This document shows, one piece after another, positions 24,820 through 33,338 of a DNA stretch of 38,080 nucleotides. How positions within the stretch are numbered: the stretch's first letter is position 1; the number at the start of each line of letters is the position of its first letter. This DNA is from Candidatus Pyrohabitans sp. JdFR-17. GTDB lineage: Archaea; Hydrothermarchaeota; Hydrothermarchaeia; Hydrothermarchaeales; BMS3B. The notes below the pieces were generated by a model. It had not been told where the DNA came from. It saw only the letters and a program-made list of their open reading frames with translations, and did not search any database. The DNA lies in assembly GCA_002011115.2 (NCBI GenBank), contig MTME02000095.1:1-38080 (forward strand), given 5' to 3'. Both the position numbers and the translations under genes were made by a program.

Positions 24820-26670
24820 CTATGCATGCACCCCCCTCTCTGCTCTCACTGCTGCCTTCTCATCCACCTTAAACTTGTTCACCCCCCTCTCCAGCTCCTG
24901 GGCCAAGCGTGCCAGCTCCTGGGCGCTAGCAGCGAGCTGCTCCATACTAGCCTTCTGCTCCTCTGTAGCTGCGCTCGCCTCCTGCGAAGAAGAAGCCACC
25001 TCCTGAGCGTTCACCGCCACCTCCTCAATACTCCTTGCAACACTCTCAGAGATACTCTTCTGCTCCTTTGCAGCCTCGCTAATCTCCAGAATCTTCGTCG
25101 TAGACTCCTCCACAGCCTTTGCAATATGCTCCAAACTCTCCAGCGCCTTCGCAACAACCTCTGTACCGCCCTCTACCTCCTGCGTACCCTTCTCCATCGC
25201 TTTCACTGCCTCCTCAACATCGCGCTGCACCTCCTGAATCATCGTCGCTATCTGCTCCGCCGCCTTCGCAGAACTCTCAGCCAGCTTCCTCACCTCCTCT
25301 GCCACGACCGCAAACCCCTTACCATGCTCCCCCGCACGCGCAGCCTCTATCGCAGCGTTCAAGGCGAGCAGGTTGGTCTGCTCTGCTATACTGGAAATCA
25401 TGTCCACGATATCACTAATCTCTCGGGAGCGCTCGCCCAGCTTACGTATCTTATCAGCAGACGCAAGAGAAAGATTGCGAATCGCCTCCATCTTCGCAGA
25501 GGCTTCACCCGCAGAAGCTGAGCCATGCTTCGCTGCCTGTTCCGCAAGCTTGGCACTCTCAGCAGCAACGCTTGCATTCTCTGCAATGCTTCGAATCATA
25601 TCAGCAAGGCGAGCCATCTCTTTGGAGCTGGCATCTATTAACCTTGCCTGGTTCTGCGCCTTCGTGGCTATCTGCTGCACCGCCGAGGTTATCTCGTCGC
25701 TGGCAGCATTCAATTGTTCCGTCGAAGCCGCCTGCTCCTCTGCCGTCGCCGCCACACGCTCAGCTACTGACTTAACTGAAAGAATAAGTGAGCATAGGCT
25801 CTCCCTCATTTTGCCAAAAGTGTTGATTACCTTGCCAATCTCATCGCTGGGGTTGGTTGCCTCTATGCTCTTTGTCATGTCTCCCGAGGCGGCGGCCTCA
25901 ATCACCGGCAGGAAGCGTCCTATTTCGTTCTTCAGGTACTCCTGCATTATAAGAAGGTCATTCTCCTTCTGCTTCATCTTTCTGAGGTCAACCGCCGTTT
26001 TTATTGCCCCTACCCTTTCTCCTTTGGCGTTGTACAGAGGCGATGTGTATATCATTACGGGGATATCCTCACCGTGCTTGCTTTTCAGTACAACCTCCCT
26101 GCTCACAAAGTCGTCTCTACCTTCCATCACAACCACAGAGGAACATTTTTTCGTATGGCAGGCTGGAGTTACGCCAACGTAGGTGGTGATATCGTAGCAG
26201 TACTTGCCGATAACCTCCTCCCTCTTGTAGCCGAGCAACTCCTCTGCAGCAGGGTTGAACTCTATTATCCTCAGGTCATTGTCGGTTACGTAAACCGCAG
26301 CACCAACGCCGTTAACTATAGATTCCGCCTTCTGTCTGTACTCTGTTAAGTTCGCTACCATATTATTGCAGGACTCTGCCAGTTGTTTAATCTCATGTTC
26401 GGAGGTGTCCAGATCCAGGTTGCTGGAGTCCCCCTCTGAAATTCTCTTTGACCACTCTGAGAGTCTTTCTATAGGTCTAATCACGTTCATGTTGATTTTA
26501 TACGTCATTGCTGCTATAGCGCCAATAGCAATAAATGATAGACTAAAAACCAGTTTTTTGTTAGTCTCTGCGGAATTTATACTGATAAAACTAAGCAATA
26601 CTACAACCAAAAATATAGCAGCCAGTGTTATGTTTACTTTACCTTTTAATCCCAGATTAAACTGCGACAT
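24820..26670 (-). CDS. PAS-containing methyl-accepting chemotaxis protein
   Basis: A 616-aa transducer. Two hydrophobic helices (about 12-32 and 40-60) are separated by only a few residues, so there is no external ligand domain. A HAMP-like region, a PAS domain (about 115-230) and the methyl-accepting signalling domain follow, with the hairpin tip [23 protein letters not shown]. The PAS domain contains [10 protein letters not shown]...ACHTKKC, where three cysteines and a histidine might bind metal or respond to redox state. Sensing is therefore probably internal (energy taxis). The cheW gene is downstream. Confidence 0.94.
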   Translation of the reverse strand: MSQFNLGLKGKVNITLAAIFLVVVLLSFISINSAETNKKLVFSLSFIAIGAIAAMTYKINMNVIRPIERLSEWSKRISEGDSSNLDLDTSEHEIKQLAESCNNMVANLTEYRQKAESIVNGVGAAVYVTDNDLRIIEFNPAAEELLGYKREEVIGKYCYDITTYVGVTPACHTKKCSSVVVMEGRDDFVSREVVLKSKHGEDIPVMIYTSPLYNAKGERVGAIKTAVDLRKMKQKENDLLIMQEYLKNEIGRFLPVIEAAASGDMTKSIEATNPSDEIGKVINTFGKMRESLCSLILSVKSVAERVAATAEEQAASTEQLNAASDEITSAVQQIATKAQNQARLIDASSKEMARLADMIRSIAENASVAAESAKLAEQAAKHGSASAGEASAKMEAIRNLSLASADKIRKLGERSREISDIVDMISSIAEQTNLLALNAAIEAARAGEHGKGFAVVAEEVRKLAESSAKAAEQIATMIQEVQRDVEEAVKAMEKGTQEVEGGTEVVAKALESLEHIAKAVEESTTKILEISEAAKEQKSISESVARSIEEVAVNAQEVASSSQEASAATEEQKASMEQLAASAQELARLAQELERGVNKFKVDEKAAVRAERGVHA

Positions 26671-26776
26671 AACTCCTTTCCCCCTCTATCCTTAACTTAA
26701 AAATGAAAGTAAATAGTGGATATTAAAAATTTATTTTTCAGAAATTATATCAGAAAACGAAAAATACAGGATAGCC

Positions 26777-28024
26777 CTATTCATCCAAACTTCTGAAGAG
26801 CCCTACCTCCACCACTTCGCCCTTCTCTATACCCTCAGTATTCTCGGGCACAATCACAAAGCCGTCAGCGCGAACCAGACTGGAAACTATCCCTGAGCCA
26901 GAGGTTCTGATAGGCTCAACCTCAAAGCCTTCTTCGGAGCGTTCAACGCGAACGCGAACAAAGTCGCGCCTTCCAAGTTCAGAGGGTATCTTTCTGCGCA
27001 GCCTAGCCTTTATCGCTGGGTAGGGCATCGCTGGCTTCAACCCCTGCATCACCTGAAGTGCTGGGCGAACAAAGGTTTCAAAGGCGACTATGCTTGCAAC
27101 AGGGTAACCTGGAAGCATGAACACAAGGGTATCGCCTATATAACCAAAGCCCGTAGGTTCACCGGGGCGCATGGCTACGCCGTGCACCACAACTTCACCA
27201 AGTTCTCGCACTATCTCAGGCACCACGTCACGCTTGCCCACGGAGGTGGCGCCGCTTATCAGCAGGACGTCGTAGTTTAAACCGGCTTCTATTGCATGCT
27301 TCATTGCTTTGTACTCATCCCTCACAACCCCCAGACGGCTTGTTTCTGCGCCAGTTGCACTACACAGCGCAGCCAGAGCGAAGCTGTTGGTGTCGTAAAC
27401 CTGTCCTTCTTTCAGGTCTTCACCAGGCTCTTTAATTTCATCGCCAGTTGAGATTATCCCAACCCTTGGCCTGCGAAAGACTTTAACCCTGCGTAACCCG
27501 AGAGAGGCGAGGATCGCAATTTCCTGAGGGTTTAGCACACGCCCGCGCTTCAGGAGCACCTCGCCTTTTTTATAATCTTCTCCACGCAGTGAGACGTTTT
27601 TGCCAGGAGGTACCGCTTTAATTACTTCAATCTCGCCGCCAAGCTCATTCACATGTTCCAGCATCACTACAGCATCTGCGCCTCGGGGTAAGGGAGCACC
27701 GGTGGTTATTCGTACAGCCTCGAACTCGCGAACCTCACCATTGAAGCTCTGCCCGGTGAGCACCTCTCCTATTATTCTAAAATATATAGGATTTGCCTGA
27801 CTTGCACCGAAGGTGTTTTCTCCTCGAACAGCGAAGCCATCCATTGCAGCGCGGTCGAAGGGTGGGTTGTCCCTCTCCGCTACAACATCATGAGCGAGTA
27901 CTCTGCCAAGCGCTTCTTCCAGAAGGACCTCCTCCTCACCAATTACGCGAAGACCTGAAAGCAGATTCTCCAGCGCTTCATTTACTGGTGTTAGGCTGTA
28001 AAAGCCCTTGCCTCTTACCTGCAT
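26777..28024 (-). CDS. moeA: Molybdopterin molybdenumtransferase
   Basis: It inserts molybdate into adenylylated molybdopterin to make Moco. The 415-aa protein shows PPFDRAAMDGFAVRG, GAPLPRGADAVV, ISTGDEI, the active-site region LLISGATSVGKRDVVPE, RPGEPTGFGY and LPGYPVASIVAFE. It overlaps mobA by 10 nt in the same direction, so the operon supplies bis-MGD cofactor. The operon diverges from the molybdoenzyme genes that need this cofactor, and both directions share one intergenic control region. Confidence 0.96.
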   Translation of the reverse strand: MQVRGKGFYSLTPVNEALENLLSGLRVIGEEEVLLEEALGRVLAHDVVAERDNPPFDRAAMDGFAVRGENTFGASQANPIYFRIIGEVLTGQSFNGEVREFEAVRITTGAPLPRGADAVVMLEHVNELGGEIEVIKAVPPGKNVSLRGEDYKKGEVLLKRGRVLNPQEIAILASLGLRRVKVFRRPRVGIISTGDEIKEPGEDLKEGQVYDTNSFALAALCSATGAETSRLGVVRDEYKAMKHAIEAGLNYDVLLISGATSVGKRDVVPEIVRELGEVVVHGVAMRPGEPTGFGYIGDTLVFMLPGYPVASIVAFETFVRPALQVMQGLKPAMPYPAIKARLRRKIPSELGRRDFVRVRVERSEEGFEVEPIRTSGSGIVSSLVRADGFVIVPENTEGIEKGEVVEVGLFRSLDE

Positions 28025-28644
28025 GTTTTCACCTTTTCTCTGAGCTTTTTGTACTCTTCAGGTGTGTTTATGTTGAGAAAGCTTAGCATCTCTATGCCTT
28101 CTCTGCTGAGCTTTTCCTCGGGTACAAAATTAACATTGAGCAGGGTTAGAAGTGAATTCATACTTTTCAGCTCTTTTTTACTCTTCGCCAAAAGGGCTCG
28201 CTTATAATAAACGGCATGCAGGGGTTCAGCGAAGCCTCTGACAACAGGCACTGCTGCGTCGTAGCCTTTAACCTCTCGCATAAGTAAGTAGTATAATCCT
28301 GGTTCGAGCAGAGGGGAATCCACAGGCATTACAGCGAGATACTCATAGCTCGCGTGCTTGGCAGCTGAGATCAGGGCATAAGCTGGGCCTTTTCCAGGTT
28401 TTTCATCCAGCACTACTTTGAAATTACACTCAGCGCTTATCTGCGATGCCTGCTCCTCAGTTGCCAGGGAAACAATAACCTCTTGAGCAAAGCGTGTGGC
28501 GACCTTGAGTATGCGTTCAATAAAACTTTCTCCATCGAGTGTTAAAAATCTTTTATCTTTTCCCATCCTTCTGCTTTGCCCGCCAGCGAATATAACCGCG
28601 GTGCACAGCATTTTTTCATTACGGTTGTGCATTTTCATGCCCAA
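28015..28644 (-). CDS. mobA: Molybdenum cofactor guanylyltransferase
   Basis: It attaches GMP to Moco to form the guanine dinucleotide cofactor used by DMSO-reductase-family enzymes. The 209-aa frame contains AVIFAGGQSRRMGKDKRFL (nucleotide-binding loop), LDEKPGKGPAYAL and VMPVDSPLLEP. The first residues (up to the Met before LCTAVIF, ATG at 28611) are encoded by a copy of a 38-bp tandem repeat and have no ribosome site, so the true start is probably 28611. The gene is coupled to moeA. Confidence 0.92.
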   Translation of the reverse strand: MGMKMHNRNEKMLCTAVIFAGGQSRRMGKDKRFLTLDGESFIERILKVATRFAQEVIVSLATEEQASQISAECNFKVVLDEKPGKGPAYALISAAKHASYEYLAVMPVDSPLLEPGLYYLLMREVKGYDAAVPVVRGFAEPLHAVYYKRALLAKSKKELKSMNSLLTLLNVNFVPEEKLSREGIEMLSFLNINTPEEYKKLREKVKTCR

Positions 28645-28695
28645 TTCCGCCCTGAATCATTTTTTCATTACGGTTGTGCATTTTTATGCCCAATT
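28609..28695. repeat. Tandem 38-bp direct repeat with operator-like dyad
   Basis: Two 38-bp copies (28609-28646 and 28658-28695) differ at one base and start 49 bp apart. Each contains the imperfect palindrome TGTGCAT-TTTY-ATGCCCA (28626-43 and 28675-92). They lie between mobA and the divergent molybdoenzyme gene, next to a shared TATA box, so they could bind a regulator. Part of the left copy is also translated in the track's longer mobA frame. Confidence 0.6.
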
Positions 28696-28713
28696 TTGCA
28701 TCAGATAAAAAAG

Positions 28714-28722
28714 TATATATAT
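28714..28722. promoter_or_regulatory. Symmetric TATA box shared by mobA-moeA and the oxidoreductase operon
   Basis: TATATATAT is almost self-complementary and lies between the divergent genes. To the right it would place transcription start near 28745, exactly where the structured leader begins. To the left it would start near 28690, inside the second dyad repeat. Confidence 0.5.
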
Positions 28723-28744
28723 GGTGAAGTAATTAAAATTTAAA

Positions 28745-28821
28745 AGGTTACAGCGAAGTCGCGTGGGGTAGTTTTTACAAGCCCACGCAGTATGGTAACA
28801 ACGGAAAGGTTGGAGGTGAAA
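28745..28821 (+). promoter_or_regulatory. Structured leader of the molybdoenzyme operon (26-nt repeat, copy 2)
   Basis: From the expected transcript start the RNA can fold as GTTAC (28747-51) with GTAAC (28795-99), enclosing GCGTGGG (28761-67) with CCCACGC (28782-88). The next bases form CAAC-GGAAAG-GTTG and end with GGAGGTGA, the ribosome site for GTG 28824. Bases 28796-28821 are identical to 17249-17274. The nested-stem plus repeat design suggests a cis-regulatory RNA or protein-binding leader. Molybdenum-cofactor control is a natural guess for this copy but is not proven. Confidence 0.5.
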
Positions 28822-28823
28822 AA

Positions 28824-31319
28824 GTGGTAGTATTGAGGAGAGTGTCGGAGTCCGTAAAGGACTACGATACAATCAGGTACACCACCTGCGACAACATGTG
28901 CGAAAGCGGTTGCGGGATGAAGGTGTACCTCAAGGATGGCAGAATAGTCGACATCTGGGGTGACGACGAGCATCCACAGAACTACGGCTCTCTATGCCCG
29001 AAGGGAACGGCTAACTACCAGCATGCATATAATCCCCTGCGCGCCAAATATCCTGTTATTAGAGAGGACAACGTAAACGGCAAGTTCAGGCGCGTCACCT
29101 GGGACGAAGCCCTCGACTTCGTCGCAGACCGCCTGAAGTACATCCGTGAGAAGTGGGGTGCCCACACCGTAGCATGCCACCGCACTGGAAGGAGCAGCTA
29201 CGGTAACAAGCTAGGTGGCTCAAGATTCCTTGCCATGTACGGTACCCCGAACATCTACGGCCAGGGTCCGCTTTGCTGTGAGTCACCTGGGGCGAGGGGT
29301 CAGTATGTATTTGGCGCCAAGGAGTTCCTGCGCCTGATGAACCCCTGCCAGGATGCAATGAACAGCGATACCATATTCATCTCCGGTGCCAACGCTGCGG
29401 CGCTGGAAGTAATAACCATGAAGTGGTTCATCGAGGCCCAGGATCGCAACGGCGCAAAGATGATAGTCATAGACCCGCGCTTCAATGCGACAATGGCCAA
29501 GGCAGACCTTGCCCTGCGACTGCGCCCGACCACCGACGCCTATCTGGCGAATGCGCTTGCCCACGTGCTTATCTATGAGATAGATGGAATTGACAAGGAC
29601 TTTATAGCTCGCTGGACTGTGGGCTTTGAGAAGTACAAGGAGCTGGTGAAGGACTATACACCCGAGAAGGCGGAGAACATCACCTGGGTTCCTGCGGAGG
29701 ACATACGCAAGGCTGCAGAGTGGATAGCCTACCCGAGGAGGACTCACTTCACTGGTTGCTTAGGTACTGCGCAGCAGTACAATGCTGGTAATGGTAATGC
29801 TGCCTACCAGATACTCGTCGCCATAACCGGTAACGTGGGCGTTAAGGGAGGAGGCTGGAACTGGCTCCACAACTGTCGCCCAGTGCTCAGCGCTGGTAAG
29901 GACCTGAAGGAGTACGTTGCAAAGATAAAGGAGCCCCAGCTTGCTGACAAGATAATTCCGTGGGGCGACACATCAAGCGCGTGCACAATTAACCCCGGCT
30001 ATACCGGCAAGCCCTACCCGGTCAAGGGTCTCATCTGGAATGGAAATCACATAGTGCAGTGGCCCAACAACAACAAGGTTCGCGAGTACATGAAGAACCT
30101 GTACTGCGGTGTACACCTGAGCTTCCATCCCAACGAGACCATGAGCTGGATGCACGCCGCATTCCCGATAACCAGCTTCTTCGAGCATGAAGGCGTTGTC
30201 CACCACGGCAACAACCGCCACGTGCAGTGGCACAACCAGATTATAGAGCGCCAGTGGGAGTGTCGCGCCGACATAGACTTCTGGGCAGGTCTGGCCAAGC
30301 GCTTCGAGTTCGCCGAGGCGTATTATGCTCCTGATGGCAAGAGCTGGTGGGCGAAGAAGGACGTGTTCGGCAACCCCTTGCCCGAGGATCCCAAGTATCC
30401 GGGCACCACCCACGAGATCGACGAGCGCGTATGCCAGAACTGGTTCCACTCCCAGGAGAGCTTCGTCGCCGGCATAACCGTGGAGCTCATGGATCCCGAG
30501 ATGTCCCCGAAGGGCGGTGTGATGTGGCCTGCCGAGACCAAGGACGAGGCCATGATGTACTCCGACCCCGAGGCGACAATACGCGGTGCCCAGTGGATAA
30601 TGTACAAGGAGGGTGTGAACTACCCAGGTACAGACAAGCGCTTCCCGACACCGAGCGGCAAGGTGGAGATATACTCCCAGGCTCTGGAGCAGATTGGCTG
30701 GTATCCACTGCCCATACACATCGAGCCCAGCAATGCTCCAGTTGCGAGGCCTGACCTGTGGGAGAAGTATCCGCTCATCCTGTGCACTGGTCGCCTTGTG
30801 GCGCACTTCCACGAGATGGGCCACTGGTGGCCGTGGATGGTTGAGCTTGAGCCTCACAGGTTCATAAACATCCACACCGAGCTTGCGAAGGCTCTCGGAA
30901 TACGCGACGGTGACACTGTGGTGTGCGAGAACGACTACGGCAAGGTGATCGGCCCCGCCTGGGTCAACGAGATGGTTGATGAGGGCGAGGTATGGGGTCC
31001 AGAAGGTTTCGACAAGTATCAGCCCTTCTATCCGTACAGCAACATTAATGAACTCGTGGACGACACTGTGAAGGACCCATTCTACACCCAGGCTCAGTAC
31101 AAGTGCAACCTGGTCAGAGTGTACCGTCTGGGTGACGATCCAGACAAGGCTGTGGAGAAGACCAAGGAGTTCCTTGCCAAGGTCAAGCGCACACCCAAGG
31201 ACTACCTCGACCCAGAGAAGGAGCCCACTGTCAACCTGGGTACCTACACCAGGTTCATCCAGAAGGGCAGCGGCATCTACTATGTAGGCGTGCCGCGTGA
31301 GAAGTGGGAGACCAAGTGA
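28824..31319 (+). CDS. Molybdopterin (bis-MGD) oxidoreductase catalytic subunit
   Basis: An 831-aa DMSO-reductase-family enzyme. An N-terminal [4Fe-4S] site has C22-x3-C26-x3-C30-x27-C58 spacing. VTWDEALDFVADRLKYIREK and the double cysteine in GQGPLCCESPGARG (C151/C152, one a likely Mo/W ligand) follow. The C-terminal cofactor domain includes TGRLVAHFHEMGHWW. No Tat signal is present (MVVLRRVSESVKDY), so it should be cytoplasmic. GTG 28824 follows GGAGGTGA. Two ferredoxin-type subunits, a TorD-like chaperone and cofactor genes surround it, but there is no membrane anchor. The substrate cannot be named; sulfur-oxyanion, arsenate-type and hydroxylase-type relatives are all possible. Confidence 0.88.
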   Translation: MVVLRRVSESVKDYDTIRYTTCDNMCESGCGMKVYLKDGRIVDIWGDDEHPQNYGSLCPKGTANYQHAYNPLRAKYPVIREDNVNGKFRRVTWDEALDFVADRLKYIREKWGAHTVACHRTGRSSYGNKLGGSRFLAMYGTPNIYGQGPLCCESPGARGQYVFGAKEFLRLMNPCQDAMNSDTIFISGANAAALEVITMKWFIEAQDRNGAKMIVIDPRFNATMAKADLALRLRPTTDAYLANALAHVLIYEIDGIDKDFIARWTVGFEKYKELVKDYTPEKAENITWVPAEDIRKAAEWIAYPRRTHFTGCLGTAQQYNAGNGNAAYQILVAITGNVGVKGGGWNWLHNCRPVLSAGKDLKEYVAKIKEPQLADKIIPWGDTSSACTINPGYTGKPYPVKGLIWNGNHIVQWPNNNKVREYMKNLYCGVHLSFHPNETMSWMHAAFPITSFFEHEGVVHHGNNRHVQWHNQIIERQWECRADIDFWAGLAKRFEFAEAYYAPDGKSWWAKKDVFGNPLPEDPKYPGTTHEIDERVCQNWFHSQESFVAGITVELMDPEMSPKGGVMWPAETKDEAMMYSDPEATIRGAQWIMYKEGVNYPGTDKRFPTPSGKVEIYSQALEQIGWYPLPIHIEPSNAPVARPDLWEKYPLILCTGRLVAHFHEMGHWWPWMVELEPHRFINIHTELAKALGIRDGDTVVCENDYGKVIGPAWVNEMVDEGEVWGPEGFDKYQPFYPYSNINELVDDTVKDPFYTQAQYKCNLVRVYRLGDDPDKAVEKTKEFLAKVKRTPKDYLDPEKEPTVNLGTYTRFIQKGSGIYYVGVPREKWETK

Positions 31320-31329
31320 GGTGATTAAG

Positions 31330-32115
31330 ATGGATGAGGTATTCTCTGATAAGGGTCCCCTTCTCAACCTTGATCAGGAGACCGCTCGACAAGGTCTGCA
31401 GAGGAATGAGAAGATTGGTCTCTACGAGGTTCAGGCTGCCCGCGTCTGGGGTATCCCCCCAGACCACATTACCATGTTCGTTGACCTCAAGCGCTGCATA
31501 GGCTGCTTCGCCTGCGAGACCGCGTGCAAGCTGGAGCATGACGACCCCATGGGTCCGCGCAGGATGCGCGTCATCCAGGTGGGGCCCAAGAAGGTGGGTC
31601 GCCACACCAAGGCAATGTACATACCCATGAACTGCTTCATGTGCGGCCACGCAGCGTGTGTTGAGGCGTGCCCGACCGGAGCAATGACAAAGCGCGCCAA
31701 GGACGGCATTGTTTTCGTGGACAGCGAGAAGTGTATAGGCTGCAAGCGCTGCATGCAGGCGTGCCCCTTCGGTGCACCCCAGTGGGATTCCCGCACCGGT
31801 AAGGTAATAAAGTGCGACTATTGCATGCACCGCATCGACAAGGGTCTGCAGCCAGCCTGTGTTACCAAGTGTTCCACTCACTGCCTGTACATCGGCAACC
31901 CCGCCGACATAATGACCTACTTCCGCGAGAAGGATGCGATCCGCCTCGCGAGAGTGTTCTTCAATGACAAGGCAGACACCGACCTGCTCACCTCGCCGGC
32001 GTACTCCTTCCCGGAGCGCGCGCTTTTCATACCCAGGATACGCCTCAAGCCGGGCAAGCTGCCTGAGCGCGTAACCGAAGTGACAAAGCCGGTGTTCCTG
32101 AAGCAGCAGAAGTAG
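31330..32115 (+). CDS. Ferredoxin-type electron-transfer subunit 1 (DmsB/NrfC-like)
   Basis: The 261-aa protein carries cysteines for about four [4Fe-4S] clusters: CIGCFACETACKLEH, CFMCGHAACVEACPTGA, CIGCKRCMQACPFGAP, and CDYCMHRIDKG with CVTKCSTHC. It would pass electrons to or from the catalytic subunit. ATG 31330 follows GAGGTGATTAAG and is preferred to the track's 31297. No signal peptide is seen. It is paralogous to the second subunit gene downstream. Its C-terminal stretch (SPAYSFPERALFIPRIRLKPG) resembles the C-terminus of the small protein that follows. Confidence 0.92.
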   Translation: MDEVFSDKGPLLNLDQETARQGLQRNEKIGLYEVQAARVWGIPPDHITMFVDLKRCIGCFACETACKLEHDDPMGPRRMRVIQVGPKKVGRHTKAMYIPMNCFMCGHAACVEACPTGAMTKRAKDGIVFVDSEKCIGCKRCMQACPFGAPQWDSRTGKVIKCDYCMHRIDKGLQPACVTKCSTHCLYIGNPADIMTYFREKDAIRLARVFFNDKADTDLLTSPAYSFPERALFIPRIRLKPGKLPERVTEVTKPVFLKQQK

Positions 32116-32145
32116 GGGCATTCCCCTACCCTTTTGTTTTTGATT
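32112..32145 (+). terminator. Hairpin-plus-T-run terminator inside the operon
   Basis: GTAGGGG-CATT-CCCCTAC is a perfect 7-bp hairpin that overlaps the subunit 1 stop codon and is followed by CCTTTTGTTTTTG. It probably reduces transcription of the downstream genes rather than ending the unit, since no clear TATA box precedes the next gene. Confidence 0.65.
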
Positions 32146-32176
32146 TTTGTTTACTTTTCAGCAGGAGGATACTAAA

Positions 32177-32455
32177 TTGGCAAAAACGAAGGGTTATCGT
32201 GGAGAGCTTGACGAGACTCAAAAGAAAGCTCTTGAAGGTGTTGTTCCTCCCGAAATTAAGAAGAGTTTTATTAAGAATCCCAACTGGAAGTATGGTCTCA
32301 CCGCTGTGAGAGAGATTCGCGCCCTTGAGACTGTGTATGCTTATTTCTGGGGAGATAAGGATGAGATAATGGTCTCCCCGGCTTCAGCTTATCCCGAACG
32401 TCACAATGTTCTGCCGGAGGATATGCTTAAACCCAGGAGGAAGGAGCATGGTTAG
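32177..32455 (+). CDS. Small protein of the molybdoenzyme operon, 92 aa
   Basis: The TTG at 32177 follows GGAGG by 8 nt and gives 92 residues beginning MAKTKGYRGELDE; the track's earlier ATG would bury the ribosome site. The protein has no cysteines and is soluble. Its C-terminal part (ALETVYAYFWGDKDEIMVSPAS, AYPERHNVLPEDMLKP) resembles the C-terminal end of subunit 1 (DLLTSPAYSFPER..., IRLKPG), so it may occupy an equivalent place in the complex. It overlaps the subunit 2 start by 8 nt. The function is otherwise unknown. Confidence 0.75.
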   Translation: MAKTKGYRGELDETQKKALEGVVPPEIKKSFIKNPNWKYGLTAVREIRALETVYAYFWGDKDEIMVSPASAYPERHNVLPEDMLKPRRKEHG

Positions 32456-33284
32456 CGTAGAGGTTTTTGACGAAGCTTTTAGCATGTACGAGGTTGACCA
32501 GCGTGAGCCGAGTGATAATACTGTTGTTATGCTTATCGATTTAAAGCGGTGTATAGGCTGCTTTTCCTGTGAAACCTCATGCAAGCTGGAACATGACCTG
32601 AGCATGGGTCCGCGCTTGATACGCGTAATCCAGGTTGGACCGAGGAAGGTACTCGGCAGGGTTAAGACCCTCTACATCCCCATGCTGTGCTACCACTGCA
32701 ACCCTGCGCCCTGTGTCGAGGCGTGCCCGACTGGAGCAATGCAGAAGCGCGCCAAGGATGGCATTGTCTTTGTGGACAGCGAGGCTTGCATAGGCTGCAA
32801 GCGCTGCATGCAGGCGTGTCCCTATGGCGCCCCCCAGTACGACTCCCGCACTGGCAGAGTGGTAAAGTGCAACTTCTGCATGCAGCGTGTGGACTATCGT
32901 AGGACTTACACTAAAGAAGAGCTTCAGAAGATCTACCGCTATACATACAAGCATGGCGGAGAGGTACGCCTGCCAGTGGCGGATGAGGTTGGCAATATAA
33001 AGCGGGACAACAAGGGCAGGCTCGTCGATGAGAATGGCGAACCCCTATCTGGGAAGAAGCTTGCAGAGGTTGGTCGTGGGGTTGAGAGCATTACCTACGA
33101 AGGTTTGTGGAGTGCCTGTGCAACCAAGTGCTCCACCGAAGCCATGACCTTCGGGTACTACAAGGATGTGAAGAAGGTCATTGAAAAGAAGGCAGAGAAC
33201 AGGCGTATTATACGTGTGGGCTCTGTATATTATGCTTTACCCGGGGACGACTTCCCATTTCCTGCGCCAGAGGAGAGGCACTGA
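32448..33284 (+). CDS. Ferredoxin-type electron-transfer subunit 2
   Basis: A 278-aa paralogue of subunit 1 with the same four-cluster cysteine pattern: CIGCFSCETSCKLEH, CYHCNPAPCVEACPTGA, CIGCKRCMQACPYGAP, CNFCMQRV, and CATKCSTEAM. About 60 extra residues (YTKEELQKIYRYTYKHGGE to LAEVGRG) are inserted between the fourth motif and the last cysteines. ATG 32448 lies after GGAGGAAGGAGC and is preferred to the track's 32406. Having two such subunits beside one catalytic subunit suggests either two alternative electron paths or a larger wire. Confidence 0.92.
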   Translation: MVSVEVFDEAFSMYEVDQREPSDNTVVMLIDLKRCIGCFSCETSCKLEHDLSMGPRLIRVIQVGPRKVLGRVKTLYIPMLCYHCNPAPCVEACPTGAMQKRAKDGIVFVDSEACIGCKRCMQACPYGAPQYDSRTGRVVKCNFCMQRVDYRRTYTKEELQKIYRYTYKHGGEVRLPVADEVGNIKRDNKGRLVDENGEPLSGKKLAEVGRGVESITYEGLWSACATKCSTEAMTFGYYKDVKKVIEKKAENRRIIRVGSVYYALPGDDFPFPAPEERH

Positions 33285-33338
33285 TTCAGTTTTCCTTTCC
33301 ATCGGCTTTATTTTATAATTTGAGAAGAGGTGTTAACC

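Noticed and set aside
24826-26182. Long plus-strand ORFs opposite the chemoreceptor
   Set aside because: Low-complexity Leu/Ser-rich antisense of the Ala/Glu-rich signalling domain; typical shadow ORFs.
29973-31367. 464-codon open frame on the minus strand opposite the oxidoreductase gene
   Set aside because: It is a shadow of a GC-rich, strongly codon-biased gene; the sequence has no recognisable domain and the plus-strand product is certain.
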